The position numbers were made by a program, and so were the translations under genes. A stretch of DNA of 64,000 nt from JARFUG01 sp050485365. Its GTDB lineage: Bacteria > Desulfobacterota > Desulfuromonadia > Desulfuromonadales > JACZKF01. Positions 32,049-41,026 of this stretch are shown piece after piece. Under the pieces are notes generated by a model, which saw nothing but the letters and a program-made list of their open reading frames with translations, was not told the DNA's origin and ran no database searches. Every line of letters begins with the position of its first letter. Position 1 is the first letter of the stretch. The stretch covers positions 60,171-124,170 of the forward strand of contig JBJHBH010000001.1 in NCBI GenBank assembly GCA_050485365.1. The letters are read 5' to 3'.

Positions 32049-32357
32049 GAGTCTCCTCCGTTCGCGTTGAAGGGGTCGTTTTGCTTGGCAGTCTAGCAAA
32101 AAATCGCTGTTGTACAGCCAAGCCGAAAGGATCGTTCGGAGCACCGCCTAAAGGAGCGGCGCCCAATGTAAAAAGGATGGAAAAAGTCGTGATTTATAGT
32201 ATGATCTCGGGCATTAATCTTCGCTGCCATCGAAATTAATCCGTTTTGCTCATGCCGTATGCGGTATGAGGCCGCAATCTGTCCGTTCGCTGCGGCCGTT
32301 CGCGGCGTGCCGACAGCAATCGTCAGTCCCAGGCCGATCAAGTGCCGAGGAGGGAGC

Positions 32358-34976
32358 ATGTCTCTCAGTCGTTACCTCCCCCGGAGGTGGAAGGAAGGAA
32401 AGCTCAGTCTGCGGGTCACCATCCTCGCGGCGGTGCTCGGCGTCTCCTTCGTCAGCTTTCTCGTCGGGCACGCGCTGACCGCCGTCTATTTCACCGACAT
32501 TCTGCGCACCAACGCCATCACCTTCTCCGAAATCCTCTCCTCCGAGATCAAGGACGACATCCTCGACCAGATGAAAGGAGGGATTCAGGACGCCTCCCAT
32601 CTCGAAGAGGCCCTCGTCGGCAAGGCGGGGCAGCAGATTCGGATGCAGGTCCGCGTCTTCGGCCCCAACGACACGCAGCTCGGCGGAAGGCTGCACGCCC
32701 TGGTCGGGGACGAGCGGGATCTGCAGAGGCTTCAGGCCGAAGATTCGCTCACCCTCAAGCGTGGGGGCGACGTCGCGCAGATCCATTCGCTGCGAAGCTC
32801 CGAAGGGTGCATCGACTGCCATGTCGATGCGAAGGTGGGCGATCACCTCGGCTACATCAAGCTGAGCCAGAACCTGACGGCGCTGATCGGCGATCAGATT
32901 TTCGATCTCGTCTTTCTCTTCATCGTCCTGTCGCCGCTGCCCATCGTTTTGTCGATGATCATCGCGGCCCTCGTCAACCGTCGCATCCTGCACGCGACGG
33001 GGGTGCTGCACGCCCGAATCCGCGAGGCCAACAAGGTTTCGGATCTGGCTACTCTCGACCTCAAAGACGTCAACCTCGGCTTCTTCGAGCTCAACCGCAT
33101 TTTGCAGCAGCTGCGAAAGCTGCTGCGCAAGATGCGGGCCGTCGCCGTCGACAAGGACATCCTCACCTTCGAGATCAAGCTGCTGGAGAAGTTCGTCATC
33201 ACCTCGGACGTGGTCAAGGACTGGAAGGAGTACGTCGGACGGCTGCTGCTGGAGATCAACAAGATCATGCCGGCGCAGACCCTCTTTTCGATCTTCAAGA
33301 TCGACGACGAGGTCTACGATCTCGACATCTTCTGGCGCGGGGTGCCGAGCGAGACGATGAAGGCGCGGATTACGCACATGATCACCAACATGCTCTCGGA
33401 GCACGCCGGCGATCTTCACCTGGTCGGGGTGACGATCAATCACAACGTCATCGACGGCACCGTGACGCTGACCGAAGAGGACTTCGACGAGATCTCCATC
33501 CAGACCAAGTCGCTCATCATGGACTCGCCGCGCATCGGCGGCGTCATCGGCATCGGCGTGCACGCCCTGAAGCAGAAGGACCCGACGATGTCGCTGGTGA
33601 TCGACGGCATCCTGACGACGCTCCTCAACGTCGTCGGCTCGATCCGCGCCATCTACAAGTACACCCGCGAGCTCGAGTACTACGCGACTCGCGACCCCCT
33701 CACGCACCTGTACAACCAGCGCATGTTCTGGGAGCTCCTCTCCTACGAGGTGCTGCGCGCCAACCGCCGCGACTACACCTTTTCGATCCTCGTCATCGAC
33801 TTCGACAACTTCAAGCTCATCAACGACAACTACGGCCATAAATTCGGCGACCAGTATCTGACCGAGGTCGCCATGCACATCAAGCGGGCGCTGCGCGACG
33901 GCGACATCCTCACCCGCTACGGCGGCGACGAGTTCGCCGTCATCCTCCCCGAGACCGGCGAAGGGCAGGGGTACGCCGCTGCGGAACGCATCCGCGACGA
34001 AGTCGAGAAGATGTCGCTGCCGACCCCCGACGGCGCGCGGGTCAAGGCGACGATCTCGGTCGGTCTGGCGGCCTACCCCGAGCACGGCAAGGACGTCAAG
34101 AGCCTCTTCGTGGTGGCCGACAACATGATGTACAAGGCCAAGAAGGACGGCAAGAACGCCATCGGCCGCCCCTGCGCCGAAGACCTCGTCGACATCTTCC
34201 GCAAGAACGAGGAGCGCAATTCGCTGGTCCTGCGCGCCCTGGACGACGAGGATCTGCTGCTACCCTATTTCCAGCCGATCATGGATATCGGCAAGGGGGA
34301 GATCGAGGTCCACGAGCTGCTGATGCGCGTCTTTCACGAGGGGCGCGTCGTTCCGGCCGGCGAATTTGTGGAGCGCGCCGAGGACCTGGGCGTCATGCAC
34401 CGCCTCGACCTCATCCTCATCCGAAAGGCCTTCCAGCGCATCTACGAGGAGAAGTACACCGGCGTCCTCTTCGTCAACATCTCCCCAAAATCGCTCATCA
34501 CGGGGCAGTTCATCCGCACCATCCGCGAGCTGGCGCAGCAGTACGAGGTTCTGCCGGAGAATATCGTCTTCGAGATCACCGAGCGCGAGACGGTCAAAAA
34601 CATGAGCATGCTCGAGAAGTTCGTGGCCGAGCTGCAGCGCGAGGGGTTCCGCTTCGCGGTGGACGACTTCGGCTCGGGCTACTCGTCGTTCCAGTACATC
34701 AAGAGCTTCTCCATCGACTACCTGAAGATCAACGGCGATTTCATCGCCAACCTCCCGCACGACGCGACCTTCCGCGCCTTCGTCAAGAGTATGGTGACGC
34801 TGGCCAAGGAGCTGAAAATCAAGACGGTGGCCGAATTCGTCGAAACCGAAGAAGTTCTGCGGATCGCCTCGGATTTCGGCATCGACTACGCCCAGGGCTA
34901 TCATGTGGGGCGCCCCGACGCCTGCTTCTGGCCGGAGGAAAAAGCGGTGGACCGCTCGAAGACGGCCGGCGGATGA
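32358..34976 (+). CDS. Heme-binding membrane GGDEF/EAL protein
   Basis: 872 residues; the ATG at 32358 follows GGAGG. A transmembrane segment (about 18-40) and another (182-206) enclose a periplasmic domain with CIDCH at 151-155, a c-type heme attachment site, suggesting redox or gas sensing. Residues 300-430 look like a GAF domain. GGDEF is intact (522-526) with an upstream RxxD inhibitory site (513-516), so it can probably make c-di-GMP. The EAL motif is altered (V-H-E-L-L at 651-655), but Asn707, DDFGSGYSS (769-777), Lys790 and Glu826 are kept, so phosphodiesterase activity is possible. Downstream of the riboswitch-controlled kinase. Confidence 0.93.
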   Translation: MSLSRYLPRRWKEGKLSLRVTILAAVLGVSFVSFLVGHALTAVYFTDILRTNAITFSEILSSEIKDDILDQMKGGIQDASHLEEALVGKAGQQIRMQVRVFGPNDTQLGGRLHALVGDERDLQRLQAEDSLTLKRGGDVAQIHSLRSSEGCIDCHVDAKVGDHLGYIKLSQNLTALIGDQIFDLVFLFIVLSPLPIVLSMIIAALVNRRILHATGVLHARIREANKVSDLATLDLKDVNLGFFELNRILQQLRKLLRKMRAVAVDKDILTFEIKLLEKFVITSDVVKDWKEYVGRLLLEINKIMPAQTLFSIFKIDDEVYDLDIFWRGVPSETMKARITHMITNMLSEHAGDLHLVGVTINHNVIDGTVTLTEEDFDEISIQTKSLIMDSPRIGGVIGIGVHALKQKDPTMSLVIDGILTTLLNVVGSIRAIYKYTRELEYYATRDPLTHLYNQRMFWELLSYEVLRANRRDYTFSILVIDFDNFKLINDNYGHKFGDQYLTEVAMHIKRALRDGDILTRYGGDEFAVILPETGEGQGYAAAERIRDEVEKMSLPTPDGARVKATISVGLAAYPEHGKDVKSLFVVADNMMYKAKKDGKNAIGRPCAEDLVDIFRKNEERNSLVLRALDDEDLLLPYFQPIMDIGKGEIEVHELLMRVFHEGRVVPAGEFVERAEDLGVMHRLDLILIRKAFQRIYEEKYTGVLFVNISPKSLITGQFIRTIRELAQQYEVLPENIVFEITERETVKNMSMLEKFVAELQREGFRFAVDDFGSGYSSFQYIKSFSIDYLKINGDFIANLPHDATFRAFVKSMVTLAKELKIKTVAEFVETEEVLRIASDFGIDYAQGYHVGRPDACFWPEEKAVDRSKTAGG

Positions 34977-35197
34977 GGGGTGTGCCGCCGCCCGTTCGGA
35001 CATTCGTTAGAAAGGCGTTTTAAAATACTGGTTTAATACGATGATTCTGTGATAGGTTATCCCTGTTCGTGGGTACATCGAGGCGCGACGGTATTTTTTG
35101 CAGCAACGGACAATGGCGTCCGTGCGGCCCTTCGATACCAACACGGCTCCGGTCGGACCTGCCAGTGGCCGGTGCCCCAACTGAACGGGATGATACC

Positions 35198-36982
35198 ATG
35201 GAGGCATTCAGATCATTGTACGTGTCCCTGGAGAAGGCCTTTTTCAACACCCTCACCCGCAAGATCTTCGGAAACCTCTTCTTCCTCCTGCTGATCCAGT
35301 TCGCCGCCATCGGCGTTCTTCTCTACGACGTGAACCAGCTGCGCGACATCGCCCTGCAGGCCGGGGGTGGGAGCGCCGCGCAGGCCGCCGCCGACGCCGC
35401 CTGGACGCACGGCATCGTTTTTCTGCTCCTCTCCCTCACCGGCTTCGTCTTTATCCTCTTCTTCCTGCGCCATCTCGTGGTGCGTCCGGTGCGCCACCTG
35501 ACCGATCTGCTGAAGAAGCTCGCGGGGGACGAAGGGGACCTGTCGGTGCAGCTGTCGGTCAACACCGAAGATGAGCTGCGCACCCTGGCCGAGAGCTACA
35601 ACGAGACGCTGTCGAGGCTGTGCGACATGTTCCATCAGCTGCGCGAAGCCGGACTCTCCGCCGCGGTCAGCACGGTGCGCGTCGCCGGTCAGGTGGGCGA
35701 CGCCTCCAAGCACGCCAACGCCCAGGAAGAGCTCGCCAGCGACATCTTCGCCACGGGGCGCGAGACCCAGTCGGCCCACGGCGAGATTTCCGGCCGGGTG
35801 CTCAATCTCTGCTCCTCCACCTCGGACAACCTTGAGGCCGCCCGGCGCGCCCACGGCGAGTTGATGAAGGTCGGCGAAGCGATCGGTTCGATGACCGAGC
35901 TGATCACCCGCCATCACGAGGTCGTCACCACCCTCGGCTCCGAGTCGCGCAACATCGGCAAGATCGTCGCGACGATCCAGTCGATCTCCTCGCAGACCTC
36001 GCTGCTCGCGCTGAACGCAGCCGTCGAGGCGGCCCGGGCGGGGAGCGCGGGCAAGGGGTTCTCCATCGTCGCCGGAGAAGTGAAGAAGCTCGCCACCGAC
36101 GTGCGCGCCGCCAGCGACGAGATCGAGAACAAGGTCTCCTCCATGATCGCCATGATCCAGCAGACGCTGGAGGATTCCTCGGCCATCGGGCGCCATGCCG
36201 AGATGACCGCGCAGGCGGTCTCCACCGCCAGCAGCGACTCGACCGCCATGATCCGCGATTTCAGCGAGAACGACGGGCAACTCCAGGGGATCACCGCCGC
36301 GGTGGAGGAGCTGACCGCCGCCAACGACGGCGTCGTTCACAAGATGACCGAGATCAACGAGTCGAGCCAGTCGGTGTCGCGCCTGATGAGCGAATCGTTC
36401 CGCTCGGCGCAGCAACTGCAGCAGACGACCGAGGCGATCATCCAGACGGTGGCGCTGTTCAAGACGGGCAAGGGGCGTCTCGAGGTTCTCTTCGACGCCG
36501 GGCGCGAATTCCAGCGCCGCATTCTGGAGGAGTTCCGTTCGATGCAGGGCGCCGGGATGAATCTTTTCGACCGCAACTACCGGCAAATCCCCGACACCGA
36601 CCCTCCCAAGTACCGAACCAGCTACGACGAAGCCTTTGCCAAGCGCCTCCAGGGGGTTTTCGACAAAGTGCTCGAATCGCTCCCCGAGACGATCTACGCC
36701 ATCGCTATCGACGTGAACGGCTATTCGCCGACCCACAACTCGCGCTTCGCGCAGCCGCTGACCGGAGACTACCAGCGCGATCTCGTCGGCAGCCGCGACA
36801 AGCGCATCTTCGCCGACACCACCGGCCTTCGGGTGGCGCGCAACCGCAAACCCCTGCTGCTGCAGACCTATCAGCGCGACACGGGCGAGATTCTGTGCGA
36901 CCTCTCCTTTCCGCTGGTGATCGACGGTCAGCACTGGGGCGGGGCGCGCATCGGCTTCAACCCCGAGGCCGTCCTCAAGTAG
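35198..36982 (+). CDS. Methyl-accepting chemotaxis protein with C-terminal sensor domain
   Basis: 594 residues; the ATG at 35198 gives a sensible N-terminus, but the ribosome binding site is weak. Two membrane segments (about 23-43, 71-95) are separated by only about 27 residues, so there is no periplasmic ligand domain. A HAMP domain follows, then the signalling region with the hairpin tip EAARAGSAGKGFSIVAGEVK. After it, residues about 470-594 form an extra domain (LTGDYQRDLVGSRDKRIF, LLQTYQRDTGEILCDLSFP, HWGGARIGF). This is a pattern I know from other MCP C-termini and probably the sensor. A 17 bp stem terminator follows. Confidence 0.92.
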   Translation: MEAFRSLYVSLEKAFFNTLTRKIFGNLFFLLLIQFAAIGVLLYDVNQLRDIALQAGGGSAAQAAADAAWTHGIVFLLLSLTGFVFILFFLRHLVVRPVRHLTDLLKKLAGDEGDLSVQLSVNTEDELRTLAESYNETLSRLCDMFHQLREAGLSAAVSTVRVAGQVGDASKHANAQEELASDIFATGRETQSAHGEISGRVLNLCSSTSDNLEAARRAHGELMKVGEAIGSMTELITRHHEVVTTLGSESRNIGKIVATIQSISSQTSLLALNAAVEAARAGSAGKGFSIVAGEVKKLATDVRAASDEIENKVSSMIAMIQQTLEDSSAIGRHAEMTAQAVSTASSDSTAMIRDFSENDGQLQGITAAVEELTAANDGVVHKMTEINESSQSVSRLMSESFRSAQQLQQTTEAIIQTVALFKTGKGRLEVLFDAGREFQRRILEEFRSMQGAGMNLFDRNYRQIPDTDPPKYRTSYDEAFAKRLQGVFDKVLESLPETIYAIAIDVNGYSPTHNSRFAQPLTGDYQRDLVGSRDKRIFADTTGLRVARNRKPLLLQTYQRDTGEILCDLSFPLVIDGQHWGGARIGFNPEAVLK

Positions 36983-36996
36983 GGCATTCGAACATC

Positions 36997-37044
36997 GCAG
37001 GCAAAAAGGCCTCTTCGCATCGGCGGGGAGGCCTTTTTGCCTGC
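36997..37044 (+). terminator. Terminator after chemoreceptor gene
   Basis: A perfect 17 bp stem (GCAGGCAAAAAGGCCTC and complement) includes the T-run of the right arm. It lies 14 bp after the stop. Confidence 0.85.
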
Positions 37045-37170
37045 GGCATCACGCGGGCCGAGAATCCGGCGTTTATGTGGCCCATCTCAGCTTAAATGAA
37101 AGCACACTCCCTTCTCCCACCCTTTCGACATGCTTTGACATTCAACCCTCCGGCGCAGAAAACTGCCCTC

Positions 37171-37839
37171 TTATCCTGTTTGTCTCGCTCCCACCAGGCA
37201 ACTCCCATTGGCGGCGAGATATTCCCGGAAGAGATCGGGAAACTCGGAGACGACGGAATGTGCCACCGACTCGCGCGCCAGCAATACCTCGCTCCAACGC
37301 TGCACTTTCGGGAATCGATCGAGGAGCCCCATCGGCCGGATCGCCTCCAGCAGAGCGATGCGCGTGAAGGCCGGGGCGACGGCGGCGTCGATCAGGGCGA
37401 AGCTCGATCCGTTGAAGAACGGCCCGTCTGCGAGGGCCTCTTCCAGGCGACGCAGCTTCTCCTGCGCATCGGTGCGCCGCTGATCAAATTCGGCTTCGTC
37501 GCCGGCGAGATAGAGCCGATGGAGCACCCCGAAGAGCTCGGAGGAGAACTCGGCCCACGCCCGATTGAACGCCTTTTGCAGCGGGTCGGCGGGATGCAGC
37601 GTAGGTGGATGGACCTCGTCGAGGTACTCGCAGATAACCGCCGACTCGAAAAGAACCGATTCACCGACCTTCAGCACCGGCACCTTGCCGAGTGGTGAAA
37701 TTTTCAGGAACCATTCCGGCTTGTCCTTCAGGTCGATGTAGGTGACGTCGTATTCGACCCTTTTTTCGTTCAGGAGGACGACCGCCCTCTGCACGTAGGG
37801 TCAGAGTTTGAAGCTGATCAATTCGGGTTTTTCGGCCAT
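37171..37839 (-). CDS. Glutathione S-transferase-like selenoprotein (in-frame UGA)
   Basis: The recognisable GST frame begins only at 37794 if UGA is read as stop. Continuing upstream through TGA at 37803-37801 gives MAEKPELISFKL-U-PYVQRAVVLL, with ATG at 37839 and AGGAG six bases before it, for a full length of 222 residues. Sec13 is exactly where this GST class has its catalytic Cys (CPYVQR). The N-terminal thioredoxin fold (KVPVLKVGESVLFESAVICEYL) and C-terminal helical domain are complete. A hairpin with a GGU-containing loop lies nine bases past the UGA (37771-37791), like a bacterial SECIS. Selenocysteine GSTs are known in bacteria. A sequencing error or true stop are the alternatives. 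Confidence 0.82.
37771..37791 (-). promoter_or_regulatory. Candidate SECIS element
   Basis: In the mRNA, CAGAGGG...CCUCCUG forms a stem of about six pairs around a loop containing CGGUCGU. It begins nine nucleotides after the UGA. Bacterial SECIS hairpins have a similar distance and a GU in the apical loop bound by SelB. Confidence 0.6.
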
Positions 37840-37927
37840 AGCATTCTCCTGTCCATTGGTTCTCCGTTTCCTCCCAAGTTTACCAGTACGCGTTCATCCT
37901 ACACGGCTTGACGCAATTATCCCCAAG

Positions 37928-37975
37928 GAGGGACACTCCCCTGTTTAGGGAAATGGAAATAGGGGAGTGTCCCTC
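37928..37975. repeat. REP-like palindrome (GGGACACTCCC family) in a 361 bp gene-free region
   Basis: A perfect 15 bp inverted repeat (GAGGGACACTCCCCT and complement, 18 nt spacer) is followed by TTTTC. Related words GGGACAGCCCCC, GGGACAGTCCC and GGGAGTGTCCCT follow at 38037-38131. The set looks like a REP/BIME cluster of the type moved by RAYT transposases; no transposase is present. No gene lies in 37840-38200. Confidence 0.6.
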
Positions 37976-38200
37976 TTTTCCTCATCTGGTTTTTGCGGCG
38001 CGAACCACCACAGTTGATAGCCCGTAAACATCTGGGACAGCCCCCGATGGGGCCGGGGACAGTCCCGAGTTTACTCCATAGAAATAGCAGAAGGGCTTAA
38101 ACTAGCGCCATTCGGGAGTGTCCCTCCTTTGAAATTGCCGGCTGCACGAAAGGACATATAGTTGAAGGATAATCTCTCGGTGAACCGAAAGGAGCGCATC

Positions 38201-38818
38201 ATGGCGAAATACAGAAGGTTGTCGAAGGAGGAGGCGGTCGTCCTTCTGGTCGATCACCAGTCGGGCCTCGTCTCGTTGGTGCAGGACTTCTCCCCGGGCG
38301 AGTTCAAGAACAACATTTTGGCGCTTGCGGATATCGCGAAATTTTTCGAGCTGCCGACGATTCTCACCACCAGCTTCGAGGAGGGGCCGAACGGACCGAT
38401 CCTCCCCGAGGTCAGGGATATCCTCCCCGATGCGCCCCTCATCGCCCGCCCCGGGCAGATCAACGCCTGGGACAATGAGGATTTCGTCCAGGCGGTGAAG
38501 GCTACAGGTCGCCGCCAACTGATCGTCGCCGGCATCGTCACCGACGTCTGCGTCGCCTTCCCCACTCTCTCGGCGCTGGAGGAGGGGTATGAGGTCTGCG
38601 TCGTCACGGACGCCTCGGGGACGTTCAACGAGACCGTCCGTCATGCCGCCTGGACGCGCATGACCGTCGCCGGCGCCCAGTTGATGAACTGGTTCAGCGT
38701 CGCCTGCGAACTGCACCGCGATTGGCGCAACGACGTCGAGGGGCTGGGGAGCCTCCTCTCCAATCACATCCCGGCGTACCGCAACCTGATCACGAGCTAC
38801 AACGCCCGAAAAACGTGA
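38201..38818 (+). CDS. ycaC: Isochorismatase-family hydrolase, YcaC-like
   Basis: 205 residues; the ATG at 38201 has GGAG about 8 nt upstream. It aligns along its length with E. coli YcaC, as I recall it: LLVDHQSGL, NILALADIAKFFELPTILTT, IARPGQINAWDNEDFV, the nucleophile Cys in GIVTDVCVAFPTLSA, and CELHRDWRNDVEGLG. YcaC forms octamers; its natural substrate is unknown. It is a single gene with a strong terminator (38892-38930). REP-like repeats lie upstream. Confidence 0.93.
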   Translation: MAKYRRLSKEEAVVLLVDHQSGLVSLVQDFSPGEFKNNILALADIAKFFELPTILTTSFEEGPNGPILPEVRDILPDAPLIARPGQINAWDNEDFVQAVKATGRRQLIVAGIVTDVCVAFPTLSALEEGYEVCVVTDASGTFNETVRHAAWTRMTVAGAQLMNWFSVACELHRDWRNDVEGLGSLLSNHIPAYRNLITSYNARKT

Positions 38819-38891
38819 TCCGAGCAGGAGGGCGCTGAGAGCTTATGGATTCCCCGGAGAGGCGTTGTCCGTGCGCGTTGCCCCCAAAGCC

Positions 38892-38930
38892 GAGGGCCAC
38901 CCCCGCGATCGGGGAGTGGCCCTCTTTTTT
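38892..38930 (+). terminator. Terminator of ycaC
   Basis: The stem GAGGGCCAC/GTGGCCCTC is followed by TTTTTT. Confidence 0.85.
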
Positions 38931-38945
38931 CGCCGTGCGGCAGAT

Positions 38946-39242
38946 TCATCTCTTCTTGCGTCGCGGCGGCCGTCTGGCCGGCCCCTTCTGCGCGACCGGG
39001 GGCGGCGCAGGAGCTTGCCATCGCTGACTCAGAAAATAACCGACGAGAAAAACCGGTATGCCGAACATGAACATCCCCATGCCGACCTGCGCCATCTGGG
39101 CATGCCCGGCCAACGTGCCGACGATCTGCACGCCGAAGCCGATCACCGCCGAAACCAGGGCGGCATTTTTCAGGCGCTTCAGCCGTGGCACCCACTCTTC
39201 GGACAACGCGACGCCTGTCTTCTTCTCTGACGGTGAGCTCAT
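38946..39242 (-). CDS. Small membrane protein, 98 aa
   Basis: The ATG at 39242 follows AAAGGAT. Two hydrophobic segments (about 28-47 AALVSAVIGFGVQIVGTLAG and 55-73 GMGMFMFGIPVFLVGYFLS) suggest two membrane passes. The C-terminal tail is Pro/Arg/Lys-rich (PPRRKKR), likely cytoplasmic. Function unknown. It follows kamA at 121 bp and may be co-transcribed. Confidence 0.7.
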   Translation of the reverse strand: MSSPSEKKTGVALSEEWVPRLKRLKNAALVSAVIGFGVQIVGTLAGHAQMAQVGMGMFMFGIPVFLVGYFLSQRWQAPAPPPVAQKGPARRPPRRKKR

Positions 39243-39363
39243 TTCGTATCCTTTAGCGGTTCTTGAATGGATGGTCACTGCTTCCCAAAGGGCCTCGCCC
39301 TTTGCGGCGCTCCAGTATAGCCGATCTGCGGGGTGAACGGCAATCTGCGCCGAAGCGGGCGCA

Positions 39364-40458
39364 TCACTCCGGCACGTTGGGGATCGTCGTCGTCTCGCCC
39401 TTGTGGTTGCACAGGGTGTATTCCCGCGCGTTCTTCCCCTGAATGAAGTAGTCGGGCATGAGCGGGATCTTGCCGATGTTGGTGGCGATGACGTGCATCG
39501 GCTGGGCCAGGCCGGTGGTGTGTCCGCGCAGGGCGTCGCGGATGAGCTCGGCGCCCTTCTCGACGGGAGTGCGGAAGTGATCGATCCCGGGGGCGGCCTC
39601 GCAGTAAAAGACGTAGTAGGGGCGGATGCGGGTCGCCAGAAGCTGCTGGTGCAGCGCGCGGAACGTCTCGACGTCGTCGTTGATCCCCTTGAGAAGGACC
39701 GCCTGATTGCCGACGTTGACGCCGCACGACAGCAGATCGAAGACGGCACGGGCGCTCTCCTCGGTCAGTTCCTTGGGGTGGTTGCACTGGGTGTTGATCC
39801 AGATCGGCACCTTGTGGTAGCCGCCGAGCACTTTTTTGAGCCCCGGTGTTATGCGCTGAGGCAGCACGATGGGGGTGCGGGTGCCGAAGCGGATCATCTC
39901 GACGTGGGGAAGCTCGCGCAGCTTGCGGATGAGATAGTCGATCTGCTCGTCGGAGAGGAGAAAAGGGTCGCCGCCGGTGACCAGGACGTCGCGCACCTCG
40001 GTGTGCTCGGCGATCCAGCGCAGCCCTTCGTCGACGTTGAAGTCGAGCGACAGGCTGCCGTCGACCACCAGCTCCTTGCGGAAGCAGTGCCGACAGTAGA
40101 CGCCGCAGTTCTGGGTCACGGTAAAGGCGACGCGATCGGCATACTGGCGGGCGATGCTGTCGGGACGCTCCTCCTCGGTGGCGCGGTTCTCCTTCCAGAC
40201 GAGATAGTCGTCCATCCCGTAGCGGTTTTGCCGCTCCAGCGGCGACGGGATGATCTGACGGCGCACCGGGCACTCCGGGTCGTCGGGGTCCATCAGCGCG
40301 GCGTAGTGCGGCGTCGCCCCCCAGGTCGTTTCGTTGGTGCGAAGCGTCTCTTCTTCGAGTGCGGTCAGGTTGACGTATTTCTTGACGCGCTCGATGGTGT
40401 TGACGAAATTTTTCAGTTGATCGCGCCAGATCTCTTCTTTTTCGCTGTAAGTCGCCAT
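39364..40458 (-). CDS. kamA: KamA-family radical SAM protein (lysine 2,3-aminomutase-like)
   Basis: 364 residues, starting at 40458 after AGGAAGAG. The radical SAM cluster motif is Cys118-x3-Cys122-x2-Cys125 (CGVYCRHC), followed by TGGDPFLLSD and the conserved INTQCNHPKE and HVIATNIGKIPLMPDY segments. Lysine 2,3-aminomutase uses SAM, PLP and a 4Fe-4S cluster to make beta-lysine, an osmolyte precursor. The protein is shorter than clostridial KamA (about 416), so the substrate could differ. The acetyltransferase AblB that usually accompanies the osmolyte pathway is not adjacent. Confidence 0.9.
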   Translation of the reverse strand: MATYSEKEEIWRDQLKNFVNTIERVKKYVNLTALEEETLRTNETTWGATPHYAALMDPDDPECPVRRQIIPSPLERQNRYGMDDYLVWKENRATEEERPDSIARQYADRVAFTVTQNCGVYCRHCFRKELVVDGSLSLDFNVDEGLRWIAEHTEVRDVLVTGGDPFLLSDEQIDYLIRKLRELPHVEMIRFGTRTPIVLPQRITPGLKKVLGGYHKVPIWINTQCNHPKELTEESARAVFDLLSCGVNVGNQAVLLKGINDDVETFRALHQQLLATRIRPYYVFYCEAAPGIDHFRTPVEKGAELIRDALRGHTTGLAQPMHVIATNIGKIPLMPDYFIQGKNAREYTLCNHKGETTTIPNVPE

Positions 40459-40680
40459 GCTCTTCCTTTCTCTCAAAGGGTTCAGGGGCGTAAAAAGTCC
40501 CCGAAAGCGTGCAGGGCGAGTGGATTTCGCGGATGGTTTCCGGGCGGGATCGGCACAGAGAAAAAAAGAGGGGAGATCTGCGCATCGAGAGACGATGCCG
40601 CAGGCCGGAAAAAGGCAGAGGGTCGCGCGTGCACGCGGTCAGGGGGATTTTACGGAAGACGGGGCCGCCCGCACCCGGCC

Positions 40681-40949
40681 TTGAAGCGAAGCGCTTCAAT
40701 CCAGTGCTGCCCCAAAGAAAGAGGGTTCACCCCGGCCAGAACGGGCCTGACCGGTCCACCTCGATAAGCGGGTCTATGGTCGAAACGCTCGGGAAAAGCG
40801 CTGCCATAAGAAGTAGCCAACTTATCACACCCGGCGGGCCGGGTCAAACTCAAGGTGGAACGAAACTGTTCCCCTTGAGTGGAGTCGCGGATCACATGAC
40901 AAGGGTGTCTGGCGCCGCGGACGGCCCGTGGAGCAACATTGGTGCTCCC
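40681..40949. other. Structured intergenic region upstream of Rrf2 gene
   Basis: The gap 40459-41026 (568 bp) has no gene. It holds a palindrome at 40681-40699 (TTGAAGCG arms), a GC hairpin near 40830-40844, a two-part stem at 40848-40880 (ACTCAAGG/CCTTGAGT plus GGAAC/GTTCC) and a GAGCA/TGCTC hairpin near 40931-40947. These precede the promoter at 40965, so they are outside the Rrf2 mRNA made from it. A small RNA or a second promoter would explain them. Confidence 0.45.
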
Positions 40950-40964
40950 GATGTCATTTCATTC

Positions 40965-40994
40965 TTGACACAAACAATAGACTTTTCTAAAAAT
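40965..40994 (+). promoter_or_regulatory. Promoter of Rrf2-cysK region with adjacent operator-like repeat
   Basis: TTGACA at 40965-40970, 17 bases, then TAAAAAT at 40988-40994. CTTTTCTA...TAGAAAG forms an imperfect palindrome over the -10 box, a likely site for the Rrf2 protein to control itself. Confidence 0.65.
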
Positions 40995-41026
40995 AGAAAG
41001 AACGGAAATCATGGAGGTTAAAAGCG

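Noticed and set aside
32250..34085. 611-codon open frame on the minus strand
   Set aside because: Antisense to the GGDEF/EAL gene; no ribosome binding site or domain.
37171..37794. GST starting at GTG 37794
   Set aside because: It lacks the first strand and the active-site residue and has no ribosome binding site; the upstream ATG with in-frame UGA explains the sequence better.
39403..40767. 454-codon open frame on the plus strand
   Set aside because: It lies opposite kamA, which has a full radical SAM motif; the plus-strand protein has low-complexity composition and no motif.
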